A stretch of DNA of 64,000 bases, from contig NC_052668.1 of NCBI RefSeq assembly GCF_016802725.1, forward strand, positions 18,085,001-18,149,000, in the 5' to 3' direction. This stretch comes from Solenopsis invicta (taxonomy: Eukaryota; Arthropoda; Insecta; Hymenoptera; Formicidae). Under the pieces are notes generated by a model. That model was not told the origin of the DNA. It saw only the letters and a program-made list of their open reading frames with translations, and ran no database searches. The translations under genes were made by a program, and so were the position numbers. Positions 26,104 through 36,328 of this stretch are shown in pieces (the first letter of the stretch is position 1; every line of letters starts with the position of its first letter).

Positions 26104-26720
26104 CTCTGTCTCTGTCTTTCTTCTCTTCTCTATCCTTCCGTCTTTATGCCTCTGTACCCTCTCCCCGAGTCTCTCTTTTTCTCTCCCACTTTAACGCGTG
26201 TCCCTGTCCGCTCCTCTCGTCGCTGCCACCTCCGTCCTTGCGTTTGGCTCTCCGTCTCTTTCTCCATCTATCGCGTGTACGCTCCTTGTCGCTCTGCAGC
26301 ACCTGACTCGCGACGCGACTCTCCGCTCCGGATACACGGCGACTTCGTCAACGCGCCTCCGTCATCGTTGTCGCCGACGCACGGTGTATACATATACGCA
26401 TGTTTGTGAGAAAGAAAGAGAGAGACAGAAGAATTCGCAGTGCCACGTTTCGAAGCGCGCCCGGTCGTCGCCGTGTCGCGCGTGTTTCCTCCGCATCACG
26501 AGGAGTAGTGAACTGTGCGCGGGCGCCGAACGACGCGGAGAGCGAGCGAGCAGCAGCCCGCTCGTTCGCATTTCCAAGCCTCGGTGTGTTGCTCGTACGC
26601 GGGTGTCAGTGACATTATTCTAGTCTAGTAGGTACGCATAGCGGCTCGGAGTGAGCGACGGTAATGATGACGACGACGACGACGACGACGCAGAATCCTT
26701 GCCGTTTCCCCGGACGTGCT
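25640..26720 (+). promoter_or_regulatory. CpG-rich block with CT microsatellite, candidate internal promoter of shot
   Basis: About 1 kb of GC-rich sequence dominated by CT-rich stretches (pure CT run about 26073-26097) and ending with a GAC repeat (26665-26690). The plus-strand frames here (Ser/Leu/Arg-rich) and their antisense counterparts are low-complexity artefacts of these repeats. Placement inside the long intron, upstream of a known alternative first exon, makes an alternative promoter or noncoding exon plausible. No coding exon was recognised. Confidence 0.35.
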
Positions 26721-27234
26721 TGTAAACGCGTTAACGTTTTCCGAGCTTCGAGCGAATCAATTGTGCGTTATCAGCCGCGATAAACGCGATACGGGTGTTT
26801 AGCGGTATTTGAGACACACTGTCGTAGCGCGAGGATTCTGTTCGTGATTCACACGTGATTCATACGGAGAGAACCGATAATTTTTTGCGATTTATGAAGA
26901 TCCGTAGATTTATCGAAATGCCGCTTCGATTAGTCCTGTGCTGTGAATATGCGGAAGTACTCGATTCTTTTTATGTAGTTGTTCTCCATGATGAAAATGT
27001 AATCGCACGGTCAAGCATGTCGAGAAATTAAGTAAACGACATTTGTCGAGATACATTGTTCCGATTTTAATCTTTAAGTCTCGCTAATTTGCGTGACAAC
27101 ATCCGACTGACTATATCGAAATACTAATCACGAAAATAACTTGAACGGCTTGCAGGCAACGTTAGGCGTCTGTTTGAGTCATACTGCCTGGTAATCACGG
27201 CAGTTCCGACACTCCCTCTACCCTTCTGCTTTCT

Positions 27235-27265
<31 letters not shown>

Positions 27266-27879
27266 GATCGATAATACGTATATTCGATATCAATGAATAC
27301 GTACGCCTCTCTTCTCATACGGTGAATTTTCTATTCGTTTGTCATTATTGCTCGACGCATACCTCTTATCGATTCAAAATGCTTCATTGACATGAGAATC
27401 GTGATGTAGACCTTTAAATTGCCGCATGGTTTATACATCGTACATGCGTATGCTTATGTAGATTTTATCACATTTAGAAATAATGATAGAAACGATGTAT
27501 TCTTTGACCTTTTCAACCCCGAATTAATTCTATTTGTGTGAAAAATGTTTCTCTATTTTGCTCTATTTTTACTAATAGTGTAGAGATAATTCTGATTTTT
27601 TTTTTATAATTTTTCTATTAACGGTTTTAGAGAAATCAAAATGTTGTTCTTGTTGTTGTTAAATATCGATTAATTTGACATCTAAAAAGATTAGAAGATT
27701 GTTGTCTTTAGAGCAAAAAGTTAGAAAGTTTCGTGAACTTGTATATAAAATCACACACAAAATATTAGCACTAAGATTTAACTGTGACCGTTAAAACTAT
27801 TCAAGTGTTTATATTAAATTTTTTTGTGGAAATTTTGTTCACATATATAAAATTTGTCACTCGACTTTATTTTTACACT

Positions 27880-28112
27880 AAAAAAAAATTTAGTGATAAT
27901 AATCTAGCTTCGGTGAAATAATTTCAATTAAATGTTTGATTAATATTATCAAATATGTAGTAATTATATCAATAGTAACCACTAACCATCAATCAGTTAT
28001 TAAATAGTTAGTGAATATTACTAAATATTTGGTTATATTAACTGAGTATTTAATTGAAATTAGTTCATCAAGGTTTAGTAACTATCATCCAAGTTTGATT
28101 ACTAGACTTTTT
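27880..28112. mobile_element. inverted-repeat (MITE-like) element
   Basis: The two halves are imperfect reverse complements for roughly 100 nt each. The word aatttcaattaaat in the left arm is matched by atttaattgaaatt in the right arm, and gatgatagttactaa-type sequence recurs at the ends. AT-rich and non-coding; no other copy seen in this window. Confidence 0.55.
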
Positions 28113-30059
28113 TCATTTGTATGTACATCGGTCTAATCAGACTTCCCTGAAGTTTTCAGAAAAATCGATCGTGACTTGTCGGAAAATTTAATATTTTTAA
28201 AGTGTAAATAATCAAACCTTTGTTCTTACTACTGTAGGATCATAATAGCGTTATGTTGTGGGTTATCAGTTAAAAACGTTGCGTGTTTATCTGTTATTAT
28301 CGATACTACGTAAGCCGGATAAATACGAGATAGCTAGATACCGCGAGGTAAAAATATAAGTAATTTGCCTAGTATGCTTAATAAGCGGCGCAAACACGGA
28401 CATCGAGATAATGTTAAAGAGGTACTCGATCACCATCGGAAATACTTAAAAGTTTCACGTAAATCCCAACGGGCTCTTTCTTCTCTCTCGTCTCGACACT
28501 TCGGACGATGTGTCGGATGCCGCCCGAACAGTTTTCCCGCGCCGGGCGAGGCAGACCGCTATGGGGATAAGAAGAAGAAAGTCGTTTTTATCGAACGCGA
28601 CGATTATGTAATAGACGCCGAGAGGAGCGAGGAGTAGCGGCGAGTCTACAAGCCGCACGACAAAACTGGTCGAGGCGGAGACGTGCGCGAGAGCACATAT
28701 AACGCCGCGGTGGCGCGTTTACTCACGCGTCGTCGGCTCCTGCGAGTCGTTCGCGACTTCTTAATTTGGTTGGATCGCGAAACTTTTACTTGAATTGGCG
28801 CTGCCTAGTGCCCAGTATCCGCCGTTAATTTGCTCGGCAAATTTACTCGACAAAGATCAGAGTACATAAATAATCGTGAGTAATTCTCGAGGCTTAATTA
28901 TTCTCTAAGGTACTCCGGCGGTGGAAATGAGTCTCAAGTACATAACACCAACCGGAGACGTAAATATCTTGTTTTGCGCCGCTAATGTAAGAGTGATCAA
29001 TATATCTTTTTACGCTAGACATTTACGAGGGTGTGTACTGCCGGGAAAAACCGAGTAAATCTGAATTCTCAGGAGATTTCGTTTTTACCCTTGAAAATTA
29101 TGGGATTTCATTGGTACTCGGGGAAATTTTTGGAATTTTTACTATTAAATTTAAATTTCTTATTCTTAATTCGAAGATACTATTTTTTACTCGATACTTT
29201 TTCTTCTCAATTTAATGAAAATTATTTATTAAATTTGCGAGAAGAAAATATTTCTTGATTTATTTGAGAATCAATTTGTATAGAAGGTTACATGTATATG
29301 GCAGTTGTTTCCTGTACAATTATCATTATTCCTTTATTGAAAAGGAATTACTCATCACCAAATCTCATTCTTGCTCGTCAGTGTTTTGTGAGGCTTGCTT
29401 TTCCTTTCTGCGTTATTTTATCGTCAATAAATTTATTTTTTTTACGCATTGCGTCGTGTTTTACGCCGAATGCGAATTATAGTAAATGACGTCTCTCTCT
29501 TGTTCTCAGGAGCGACTGGTTTGTATTCGATAGGATGAAATCATTCTTGACTGTTTTCTCATTTGCCCCTTGACGAACGTGAACTCATCGTCTCTTAGTA
29601 AATGACACTCTAGTGGAAGGGGTGAAACAACATTGAAGACGGCTGCAATGACTAAATATCCTTATACGGTCAATCGGCGGCAACGAATTTGCGTCGGATC
29701 ATGTCGTCAGTAAACATTGCGAAGAGGTGCGATTCGATTGTGGGCGTGCACGTCTAGGCAAATACAGGTGGGGCCCGGTTCGATTTCGGGCTTAATATAC
29801 CGCGCCAACCGGTCCCTTCCTATTCAAACTAGACTCCAAACGAGTCTTCCATTCTTGGTAACGTTAGGTAGAATTCACTTTCTACAGTAATAGGAGTTTT
29901 ATTGTTGTTTGTGGCAAGGATAGCGATCCTATGACGAGTCCATACAGAGAATTTTAGTATAATGCACACTCAAATGAGTGAGTAGTAGTATTTTTCTTCT
30001 TGGTGTACTCGGAGAAAAAAAAGTCGAATCAGCAACTAAGAAATTTGAGACCAAATAGC

Positions 30060-30268
30060 GCTTCAATATTGACGGAAAAATTATTAAATTTTAATCAATA
30101 TTTATTCGAATAGTATTAATGAAATATTTACTAAATGTAAATATATATTTATTTGGTACAAGGACCACTAATTTAAGTATCATTTTTTCTTATAGAGTAA
30201 ATATTTCATTAGTACCATTCGAATAAATATTAAAATTTAGGAATTTTTTTCTATATTGATGCCAAAGT
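30060..30268. mobile_element. inverted-repeat (MITE-like) element
   Basis: Left arm with tcaatattgacgg, tttattcgaatagta and aatgaaatatttact is mirrored by the right arm carrying the reverse complements of the last two almost exactly. Arms are about 80 nt with an AT-rich spacer. Non-coding. Confidence 0.6.
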
Positions 30269-31691
30269 GTGTAGTAAATAATTATTATGGTATTGTTTTA
30301 TTTAAAAAAACAATTGCCTTAATTAGAAAAATGCTATTGTCATAATTTATGTGTAATATAGTTCAGTCGTTATTTCACTGTTGCAGTAACTACATTTTTT
30401 AAATGTTCAATATTACTTTGGTACTTAATACTACGTAAAACCAGTGACATGTACTTAAATTTCCGAGTTGTCGAATTTCTAGTTGTCAAAATTATTTCGT
30501 TTTCTCTCAGGGTGAAAAACGTGGAAAACGTGACGATCGTCCTTAAAGAATCTCCTTAAGTTCGTTTGGCTGTACATCTTTTATTTATCGCTAATTCTCA
30601 CGGTTTGTCCGATCACCCTTTATTTGTACACTTGTTAGCTGGTGCACTTCGTGGTAAGAATAAACGTGATTCCACCCATGTTGCTCGACGTCGGCGGGGA
30701 TTGCATTGTGATCGAACGCGGGGCACGTTCGTGTACGCGCAGATTACGCCTCCGCCGGCGCGGCGGAGACTCGCAACTTGCTCTTTCTCTCTCGGTATAG
30801 CTCGTGACATCCGTGCGAACACTTTCGTATCGTTATCTCGCGCTCTAGCCCACGTACATACTCCACAACTCGCGCAGCCTTTTAAGGGCCGATCGCGATC
30901 GAAGGTATCACCTTCGATTGTTCTGCACTCTTCTTGAGCACGATCTTCAGACAGGTTCTTTAGATCAAAGTGAAGTTTGAATCGATCTGCGGGCTCAAGT
31001 GGGGAAATAAATATTTTTTTATATTGTGTATTTATGATAACGATGGAATTTTTTATTCACGCATCGTCACGTTCGAACGCCGAAGTGACGCTTCAGGAAG
31101 AGAGACGTGTTTGTTCTCTGTCAGCCTCCCGCCTACCTTGTTTGAAATCGATCCTCGGTTTCTCATTACCTTAATCGTTCTCGCCGCCTAGTCTCTCTCA
31201 CCTATCATGCGACTGTGTAACATCATCGTTCGAGCCGACGCCCTTTCAAGGGTACGAATCGGCCGATCCACGTCCTACGAAAATCTATACGCCGATCAAT
31301 CATGCACGCAGAAAATATGAAATCAAAAGGATAAGCGCGTGGGTACTTTTTCGTAATCTTCAACGCGGGTCGCGCGACTCGATTAGTCTCGGCGGGCCTC
31401 CGCAGTCCCCTTCAAGGTTGATCGCGGAGGGAGTAACCTCGCTGGGCTCCGGGAGTAATGGGCCGAGATCGACTGCGGACCCGTTATGCGACTTGGCGCA
31501 AGAATGCCGCCGAGCCGGCCTCCGTGTAGCCCGCGTTATGCCGCTCGCGATACGAGCGCGTGCCTTCCTCTCCGTCGCCCGGTTCCTCTTTGCTCTCACG
31601 AGGGAACGTCCCTCCTTCCCTCGTATTTTTTGATCAATCTTCTGCCGAATGCAATTTTCAATCTTTACGTCTTCAACTGTAGTGCCATTGT

Positions 31692-32070
31692 AGGGTTGTT
31701 GGCGGTCAAGGAAAAATCAGGACGTAAAGAAATTTATTAACTCAAGATAAAATTAAATTACTGTAAACCAATTCTAAATTTTTAAATTTTATTTCTTTCA
31801 GTTATTAAATGTTTCACATACAAATAGAAAAGATAAATGTTCCTCTCGAAAGTGCAATAAAGTTTTTGTTTTACAAATGCTTTCAAAATGCGTTAAAAAT
31901 AATAAAAAATTTTATTTTATATCATTTTTTATATATTAAAAAAATTTATTTAATTAATAAGAAATTTAATATCTTTTTTTTTGTCTTTAGTCAAGAAATT
32001 TTTCCAAAAGTAACTGGAAAAACTGGGAAAAGTCAGGGAATATTTTTTTTTCTGTTTCGCTGGCAACCCC
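31692..32070. mobile_element. MITE-like element, GGGTTG ends, copy 2
   Basis: Left end AGGGTTGTTGGCGGTCAAGG, right end the reverse complement of GGGGTTGCCAGCGAAACAG; about 379 bp. The right 90 bases align to the element at 20389-20700 (shared ggaaaa...gggaatatt...ctgttt). The interior is AT-rich with no transposase frame. Confidence 0.6.
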
Positions 32071-33845
32071 GCATTAACATCGTAAAACTCGCTTACACAG
32101 AGGACACGCGAGGAGACATTCTAGCAGTTCCAGCTCCATAGAGACCACTTCTAGCTATTGCGATATTCGCATATGCACATAAGCAAGTAATAACGCGCAT
32201 AAGCGATTGCAAGCAGCCGTAATGCCGTAGTTTCGCTCCGTCATTTAACTTGCCGGTTAATACCCCGTAGTTGTGTGTCTGCGCATGACGTTAGATATTA
32301 ATGCGCGTCCCTTCGAACAATTTCTCCAGCGTCTGTCGCAGTGTCCCTTATTGATGGATCTCGGTTCCCGAACTTGTGTGCGTGTGCGATCAGCGTTTTT
32401 GGCATAACTACGCTGGCAATATAAGCATGACGCGCTGTTTGCGAGTGGACTATGCTCATATAAGGCACACGTGTGTGTGCACTCGAGGATGCGAGAGAGT
32501 AAAGTTTTCTCGGAACGCATGATTCAGCACCCGGCGACATTAAGAGCGAGAAGAGACCCCGGCCGTCGTCTCTCGTACGCCATTCGGCGTTTAATGAATT
32601 AACAAGGGCTCGTCCATTAGGCGCGGGTACGGGATCAATTAAAGCCACATTCACGGGTCAACGAGCAGCGAAAGATGCATTCTCCTCGGTGCTACAGCTT
32701 AAATTGAATTCAGAACGGAAGAGATGTATACCGTTAGTTACTTTAAATCGAATCCAAGAAGACGAGTGGCGAAATTCGGCTCCGCGGATTTTTATTCGCG
32801 TCGAAAAAACTAATTGCTCTCGTATCGAGTACGGATTCGGGTTTTTCAGGTGCCAGTTTTTTTTTGTTTTTTTCTTTTACCGTTTTTGTTTCCCCGTGAT
32901 TATATTTAACGGTGCCGAGAGGCAAAAGGCACATCGACGGAGGGATCTTCGGTTCTTGTTGCGTGTAATGACGACCGGCGGCGTGTCGCGGAATGACCTC
33001 GCCTAACCGCATGTCGCGTGGCGACCGCGTCACTCTGTTTTCTTTCCGTTTCTAATTTCGTGCGGGCAAGAGTGACGACCGGCTTCGGCGTGCGTACGTG
33101 CGTAGTGCATCCGATCGTGCGCGCAGCGCCCGATCGCGTATGCGCCTCGCGCCTTGCATCGTCGCGACGACGTACCTTTCGTATTCCGTGCACGCAATTC
33201 CCATCGTCTTAGGCATTTAGTTCTGGTTTTTCTTCCTTGAGCTCTTTTTAAATTTTATTCAGAGCGAGAGATGGAGTGAGGCAGATGGACAGATAGATGG
33301 AGAGCGTTTATTGGCGTTCTAAAGCAAGCGCTCTAAGAACGAACAAGTTGATAGGAAAAAAAAAAAAAATAAATAAATAAGCAGAAAGGAAAACGTGAGA
33401 AAGTCTACAAAGAAAAATAGATCTGTTAAAAAAAATAATATAGAAATACAAATTAATCAACAAAATAAAAATGTTAGACAGTAAGAAGTATATAATACAA
33501 AATAATCGGTAATAGTATAAAAACGAAAGAAAACAAGTAACAGAAAATACAAAGTGAAAAGAGTAGAGTGAAAGAAAAATAATACATAATGGGGAGTGAG
33601 AGTGGATGGGAGGAGAGAGCGCGATATGTGTGACGTGATGTCTACCGAACGGTAGTGCAATAATCGCGTCTGTTGGCAGCCCCCGCCGCCGCGTCGGCGA
33701 ATTGGTCCATGACGGACCTTCCTGACACACGCACCGACCACACGACGGCGACGGGCACCCACGTACCCATTCTCCGTTTACCATATGCGGGGAGTTCGAT
33801 CTCGCGGTTAGGCGCGCTTCCATCGTCGCCTTAAGGCCTCCGCCG

Positions 33846-34020
33846 ATGCCAGGCGTGTGCGTCGGCGCTCAGTCTCCACGCGCCTCGCGGATCGTCAGTT
33901 TGAAAAGGTCGCTCGATCTGTCCAATCCGCCCGTCCATCCGTCCGTCCACTTTTCGCTTTTCGCTTTTTGCTCGGTGTGTCACGACCAAGATCGTCGAAC
34001 ATCGTGCGAGCTTCAGCCCC
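33846..34020 (+). other. candidate alternative first exon or 5' UTR exon
   Basis: An ATG at 33846 opens a frame that reaches a consensus-like donor cccc|gtaagt at 34021, in a GC-rich patch on the shot strand. The exon would end in phase 1, as the proven first exons do, but its last base C would give His instead of the conserved Asp at the junction. The 58-residue peptide is not one I recognise. It may equally be a noncoding leader exon or a chance frame. Confidence 0.22.
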
Positions 34021-34266
34021 GTAAGTGCGTTTCGTAGGCATTACAGTGCTATGAAAATTTGGAAAACTGGAGTATTTATCTCTCTCGGTTTATCTCACCC
34101 AACAGTTTGAGTTTGATTTCTCACCGAGTGAAGAAATTAGTACAAAAGCGGTTGATCGAGTAACGTAAATTGTGCAGTGTTCTGCTGACAAAATTTATTT
34201 AAAATCAGAGTTTTGTTCATAAACTCTGCGACTTATTCTTTTATCTTTGCACAAAGGCAAGCAATT

Positions 34267-34617
34267 ACACGCAGAGAAAGGTTTCATCGAGTAATAAAAA
34301 ATTTGAATCAAAGAAATCTGTGCACTGCTATACGGTTAAAGAAAACTTTCTTTGATTTGAAGACATTTTTTGGTTGTACAACGCAAATCTTTTTTTAAAA
34401 GAAATGTATTTTTGAAACCAAAACAACTAAATAATTTCTTCCATTTCTGTCAGTACTTTTTTTGAATTACTTGTTTAAATTAAACAAGAAATTTATTTTA
34501 AAAAATGCTAATAACATCCATTTCTTGAAATCAAATAAATTTTTGTTTTTACTCCAACTTAAAAATAATAACAAGTTAAAGAAACGATTTCATCAATTTA
34601 AATATTTCTCTGGGTGC
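34267..34617. mobile_element. MITE family with CACCCAGAGAAA ends, copy 1
   Basis: Left end acacgCAGAGAAAGG, right end TTTCTCTGGGTGC. About 350 bp, AT-rich. It aligns along its length with the copy at 44871-45283 (shared ctgtcagtactttttt, catttcttgaaatc, gttaaagaaacgatttt). No coding capacity. Confidence 0.75.
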
Positions 34618-35010
34618 AGAATTTGCTGTTAAAACTTTTGGCATAAAAGAGATTGCGAAGTAGTCGGTTAGATAAATCACAAATTAATCGTGCTTAATCA
34701 CGTTTTATTACCGTTACCACGGTTATCCTATTCTAGTCGTTAGTCTAATATCTAGACGATCGATTACGAAGATGAACACGCGGTGAAGTTAATCCGGTGG
34801 CCGGGCGTAACCGTGATCGGCGAGTTTCCAAGTTCCTTACTTAGGCGTGCACCAAGGCTGTTGATTTCTAATCTAACGCGGAAATATCGATCGATCGTCC
34901 TTTTTATTCTTACCACGTCATCACCTCATTCTTTCCGCTGCTTTTTTTTACGACCGTTTTCCACAATAGTGTAGTCGTAGTCGCGCAGCAGTGGTTGCAA
35001 ATCGCAGTTG

Positions 35011-35135
35011 TATGTTCATCTCTTCCACTGCTAATTAGCTTTAATTTCAGTTTAACTTCCTCTTTATTTTTTTTTTTTTAGTTTTACGAAGAAAAACCGA
35101 GATTAAAGTTAATTTACGTTGATGGAAATGAACGA
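35011..35135. mobile_element. inverted-repeat element, AACTTTAATYTC family, copy 1
   Basis: Left arm (gctttaatttcagtttaact) and right arm (gattaaagttaatttacgtt) are imperfect reverse complements around a poly-T centre. The right arm (attaaagttaatttacgttgatggaaat) matches the right arm of the element at 59799-59928, so the two form a dispersed family. Confidence 0.5.
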
Positions 35136-35409
35136 ACAACTGTGCCTTACGATACTTAATAGCCACTTACAATTACGTTTTTATCTTATTGTAAAATAGC
35201 GTATAATTCCCTGACTCTTTCGCGAATCGAAGGCGGCTGGAGCATTAATTCTCAATCCTTCCTTTGTGCATAATAATTACAATTTAAAAATTAAATTAAA
35301 TTTTTAAGAATGTGGAGTTAGTATGATTTTGGTGTTAATTTTTCAAAAATAAAATTTTTAGTCCTAAAATTGTCGAGGTTTCTCTCCGGTCGCGTTTCAC
35401 TTTCGTAGA

Positions 35410-36144
35410 ATCACTTATCGAGTTTCTTCCTTCGACGTTCGAACATCTTATTCGCACATTGCGCATTATCGTTGCACAGGTTTTCCATCCTCGTGTTGTC
35501 ACTGACAGGAGTACAACGACGACGACGACAACGACGACGAGTCTCGGGCGTTTTTTGAGAATTCACAAAGTGCCATATAAGAGGTCGAGGGCAATATAAA
35601 ACGACTCTCGCATTTGCATACGCGGCGCGCAGCCGATTGGAATTCGAAGGTGAGGGAATCCTTGGCCGATTCCCCGAACGACGGGAGGGTCCGAGAAAAC
35701 CGATCGCGTTCCAGCCGAAGCTGGTGCACGTCGTGGTAAACACAACGACGGATAATCGGTAGATGCCACGGGAATTCGCGCGACGCGCATTCCGCCACGT
35801 TGTCGATAAAAACGCGAAATTATTCAACGAACGATCGAGTTGAAAAACTCGAAAGAGCTCCACTCCGACTCGAGAGAGAAAGTAAAAGATAAAGAAAATT
35901 TGCGAAAATGTGAGAGAGATATATTCGCGCGACTGGGAGCCAACGAACAAGCGTGTCCAGGCACACCTTGGAGAGACCGCGATTTCTACGAACGCAGACG
36001 TCGAATGGTGAACGTGATTTAAACGCGGAATAAGCGAACTAATCGAGCCCTGCCGCCGGCTGGTGTCAGGGCGGCGGAGAACGGTGTCGGTTCCGCGTTC
36101 TCGTGTCGTGAAGTGTGTCATGATAGTTCGCGCGTGAGCCGGGC
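35410..36144 (+). promoter_or_regulatory. shot: CpG-rich promoter and 5' leader of shot first exon B
   Basis: GC-rich block with an ACG/GAC repeat (35514-35540), immediately upstream of coding exon B. A TAG at 36124-36126, in frame with the ATG at 36145, closes the upstream frame. The 236-codon antisense frame over this block has no domain and is rejected as coding. Confidence 0.5.
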
Positions 36145-36328
36145 ATGAACGTTGAAACCTGCACCCTCTACTTCGCTGGGACGGCCCGGGGCCCGGAGAA
36201 GGACAGGATGTCGACCCAGGCTTACTACAAGGATCGGCTCGGTTTCGATCCGGCGGATACTGTCGCCGAGCATCAGCGCGAGCAGCGTTCCCAGCACGGT
36301 TACGAGGAGTCGCTCTCCAAATTTAAAG
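36145..36328 (+). CDS. shot: short stop (spectraplakin), alternative first coding exon B
   Basis: 61 codons plus one base, starting MNVETCTLYFAG, with a second in-frame ATG at 36208 (MSTQAYYKDRLGFDP) that looks like the conserved start of the second insect shot N terminus. It ends YEESLSKFK then G|gtcaga at 36329. Phase 1 joins it to 41942, giving SKFK-DERDAIQ, the typical junction of this isoform class. The upstream in-frame stop at 36124 makes 36145 the first possible start; 36208 is the start I favour by family resemblance. A second phase-1 donor at 36449 (cacg|gtaggt) would add 40 residues, including a Trp-rich segment (FWGCWAMFIEAH). Confidence 0.85.

Larger units (their letters stand above)
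26721..35409. other. shot intron, middle part
   Basis: Long intronic stretch with inverted-repeat elements at 27880-28112, 30060-30268, 31692-32070, 34267-34617 and 35011-35135, and a CT tract at 27238-27264. GC-rich patches occur at 28400-28760, 30600-30900, 31200-31620 and 32500-34020. One patch ends with a donor-like cccc|gtaagt at 34020 after an open ATG frame from 33846. An 87-codon ATG frame at 28374-28637 is rich in charged residues but has no recognised domain. Confidence 0.45.

Noticed and set aside
25661..26623. Overlapping Ser/Leu-rich plus frames and Arg/Glu-rich minus frames
   Set aside because: Translations of CT/GA microsatellite sequence; every frame is open, none has a domain.
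29770..29800. tRNA T-arm-like sequence (cccggttcgatttcggg)
   Set aside because: No acceptor stem, D arm or anticodon arm at the right spacing; could be chance or a remnant.
33308..33823. 171-codon minus-strand frame with a very hydrophobic C-terminal half
   Set aside because: The hydrophobic part is antisense to an A-rich low-complexity run; it mimics membrane segments.
35411..36121. 236-codon minus-strand frame
   Set aside because: Antisense to the leader of first exon B, no domain or splice support, low-complexity Arg/Ser content.
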